From positions 434,001 to 498,000 of the forward strand of contig NZ_CP027226.1 of the NCBI RefSeq assembly GCF_002998295.1: a stretch of DNA of 64,000 bases, written 5' to 3'. The notes below the pieces were generated by a model. That model saw nothing but the letters and a program-made list of their open reading frames with translations. It searched no databases and was not told the DNA's origin. Positions 62,625-64,000 of this stretch are shown in pieces. The DNA comes from Fastidiosipila sanguinis. Lineage in GTDB: Bacteria > Bacillota > Clostridia > Saccharofermentanales > Fastidiosipilaceae. Every line of letters begins with the position of its first letter. The stretch's first letter is position 1. Position numbers and translations under genes: made by a program.

Positions 62625-63302
62625 ATGAAAATTGGAATTATTGCAGCAATGCAAGTAGAAGTAAGAAAGCTTTTGGATAATATGGATATCCAAAGTGTTA
62701 AAAACCATTATGGTAGAGACGTACATATTGCAAATTTTAATGGCCTTGAATTATTTATAGGTGTCTGTGGAATAGGAAAGGCGAATGCAGCTAGTTTTAC
62801 TCAATTATTAATTGATAAATATGATCCGGATTTAATTATAAATACAGGTATTGCAGGATCTTTGCAAGCAGGTTTAGGAACTTTGAGTTTAGTTATAGCA
62901 GATGAGCTTTATCAACATGATATTCCTTCAAGAATTTTAGCCTCTACATATCCAGGTGAAGGTGTTTCAGTTTTTGAAACAGATGAGGAATTAAGAGATG
63001 TTTTGGTGAAAAGTGTTCCTGAAGATGTTAATTTAAGGGTCGGTCCAGTAGCAAGTGGTGACAACTTTATAAATTCACAAAAATTAAAAGAAGAAATTGT
63101 AGATAAGACTGCAGCTCTTGCGTGTGATATGGAGAGTGCAGCAATAGCACAAATAGCTTTTGGTGCAGAGAAGAGATGCTTAATCATTCGATCAATTTCT
63201 GATGAAGCTGATGATAATGCTGATGAGATATATGATAATTTTGAAGAAGCTGCAGCAAATTTAAGTGTTGAAGTGCTATTACAATTTTTGAAGAATCTTT
63301 AA
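62625..63302 (+). CDS. mtnN: 5'-methylthioadenosine/S-adenosylhomocysteine nucleosidase
   Basis: 225 residues from ATG 62625 (GAGGT 4 nt upstream; a GTG six bases earlier is within that site). Typical MTAN: MKIGIIAAMQVEV, NTGIAGSL, SGDNFI and ACDMESAAIAQIA with the nucleobase-binding Asp near the end (RSISDEADDN). Releases adenine from MTA and SAH, recycling methylation by-products and, where LuxS exists, feeding autoinducer-2. Third gene after udp-cdd. Confidence 0.95.
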   Translation: MKIGIIAAMQVEVRKLLDNMDIQSVKNHYGRDVHIANFNGLELFIGVCGIGKANAASFTQLLIDKYDPDLIINTGIAGSLQAGLGTLSLVIADELYQHDIPSRILASTYPGEGVSVFETDEELRDVLVKSVPEDVNLRVGPVASGDNFINSQKLKEEIVDKTAALACDMESAAIAQIAFGAEKRCLIIRSISDEADDNADEIYDNFEEAAANLSVEVLLQFLKNL

Positions 63303-63316
63303 TGAAAAATAAAGCA

Positions 63317-63375
63317 AAAACCCCTATGAAAGCTGGATGTCGCATTAATGCACATCTGGCGATAGGGGTTTTCTT
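63317..63375. terminator. Long bidirectional terminator
   Basis: AAAACCCCTAT and ATAGGGGTTTT form the base of a long hairpin; inside, GCATTAATGC is a perfect palindrome flanked by imperfectly paired GGATGT/ACATCT. It separates convergent mtnN and the deoxyribosyltransferase gene. Confidence 0.88.
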
Positions 63376-63394
63376 TAATTATTTATTATTTACT

Positions 63395-63913
63395 TTAATT
63401 ATTATTTGTTGAAATATCTTCGATAATAGCTTCAACTAAAGCTTCTCTATTTTTGAAGATAGTTGCCTTATCGTGAACTTTTCCATCTTTATTAACGTAA
63501 GCTAAACCTGTGACAAGCTTATTTATATATAAGAAATCATTTTGGAAAATATCTTTTCTCATTTCATCAAACTTATCTGTTCTGTCATTACCAGTTAATC
63601 TAATATCAGTATATAGTTGATAAATTGGGATATTACGTTCCCAGGCTATACCCATTTCTGCAGCAAGTCCTAGATCATAAGTGTCCATTAGAGCAATTAA
63701 ATAATCTGATTCTCTTAGACGAGCATAATCAGCAAGTAGAATATCAGTACCACTAGCAAACCCAGCCTCTTTATCATTAATTTCTAGATTATCTGCAGGG
63801 TTATATATTTCGACTTTATCGCCTAAACGCTCTTCAATGCTCTTTTGTATCTCTTTTGCTTGCCATCTTTGCCCTTCAGTGAAGAGGTCACAACCTAAGT
63901 AAATTTTAATCAT
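63395..63913 (-). CDS. Nucleoside 2-deoxyribosyltransferase
   Basis: 172 residues with AAAGGAG upstream on the minus strand. Family fold: KIYLGCDLFTEGQRW at the start, then DYLIALMDTYDLGLAAEMGIAWERNIPI, where D and the nucleophilic Glu of AAEMG are expected. These enzymes move 2-deoxyribose between bases, salvaging deoxynucleosides. The neighbours udp, cdd and mtnN make a nucleoside-salvage setting. Nothing is visible in 63914-64000. Confidence 0.9.
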   Translation of the reverse strand: MIKIYLGCDLFTEGQRWQAKEIQKSIEERLGDKVEIYNPADNLEINDKEAGFASGTDILLADYARLRESDYLIALMDTYDLGLAAEMGIAWERNIPIYQLYTDIRLTGNDRTDKFDEMRKDIFQNDFLYINKLVTGLAYVNKDGKVHDKATIFKNREALVEAIIEDISTNNN

Positions 63914-64000
63914 AATTTGCTCCTTTAAAATATTATTAGTTTTGTTATTATTTTTGATTCATCAATCTTGTTTGAACCAATTATTGAAAATACTCTTATG

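Overview
This 64-kb window is AT-rich (roughly one third G+C by eye) and reads as a chromosome segment of a Gram-positive Bacillota, most likely a host-associated anaerobic member of the Clostridia. The evidence is a T-box leader on valS, rpsU-yqeY and pheST arrangements typical of Firmicutes, a Firmicutes-style cobalamin riboswitch, frequent TTG starts behind strong Shine-Dalgarno sequences, DnaE, MutS2, and wall-anchored surface proteins with C-terminal sorting signals. I cannot name the species from sequence alone.

Layout. 0-3.6 kb: the 3' part of a DUF975 membrane protein, tRNA-Lys(CUU), and a complete IS with perfect 17-bp target duplications set directly beside the tRNA promoter. 3.7-8.9 kb: a possible isoprenoid-alcohol kinase fusion, a MerR regulator divergent from a MATE exporter with a textbook 19-bp-spacer promoter, and an atypical ROK protein. 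9.1-13.0 kb: a 1289-residue secreted, wall-anchored GH18 enzyme with the architecture of streptococcal EndoS (IgG glycan hydrolase). 13.2-17.9 kb: pheST and an asparaginase. 18.0-23.2 kb: an ABC transporter plus two-component system of the antimicrobial-peptide-response type. 23.2-45.7 kb: mostly housekeeping genes (mgsA, uvrB, dnaE, pfkA, pgsA, mutS2, nagB, T-box/valS, nagA, ydbC, ligA, a TPR/DUF5050 protein, a HAD phosphatase, a Spo0A-C-like protein, HU). 46-48.6 kb: small orphan genes, tRNA-Ser(GCU) and a membrane protein with two zinc ribbons. 48.6-55.8 kb: a surface-protein island with a cobalamin riboswitch ahead of a wall-anchored Ig-like-repeat protein, followed by a thioester/SpaA-repeat adhesin. 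55.9-64 kb: trpS, rpsU-yqeY, a cytoplasmic GH18, tRNA-Ser(CGA), trmL, a KdgT-type permease, and nucleoside salvage genes (udp, cdd, mtnN, deoxyribosyltransferase).

How it fits together. An exported glycoprotein endoglycosidase, a cytoplasmic GH18, an atypical ROK protein, NagA, NagB and PfkA suggest harvesting of host N-glycans and GlcNAc and feeding them into glycolysis. The adhesin and wall-anchored proteins suggest intimate contact with host tissue. The B12-controlled surface protein is the most unusual regulatory link here: it may be a Gram-positive corrinoid-capture receptor, or a surface protein made under B12 limitation. Both readings are inference.
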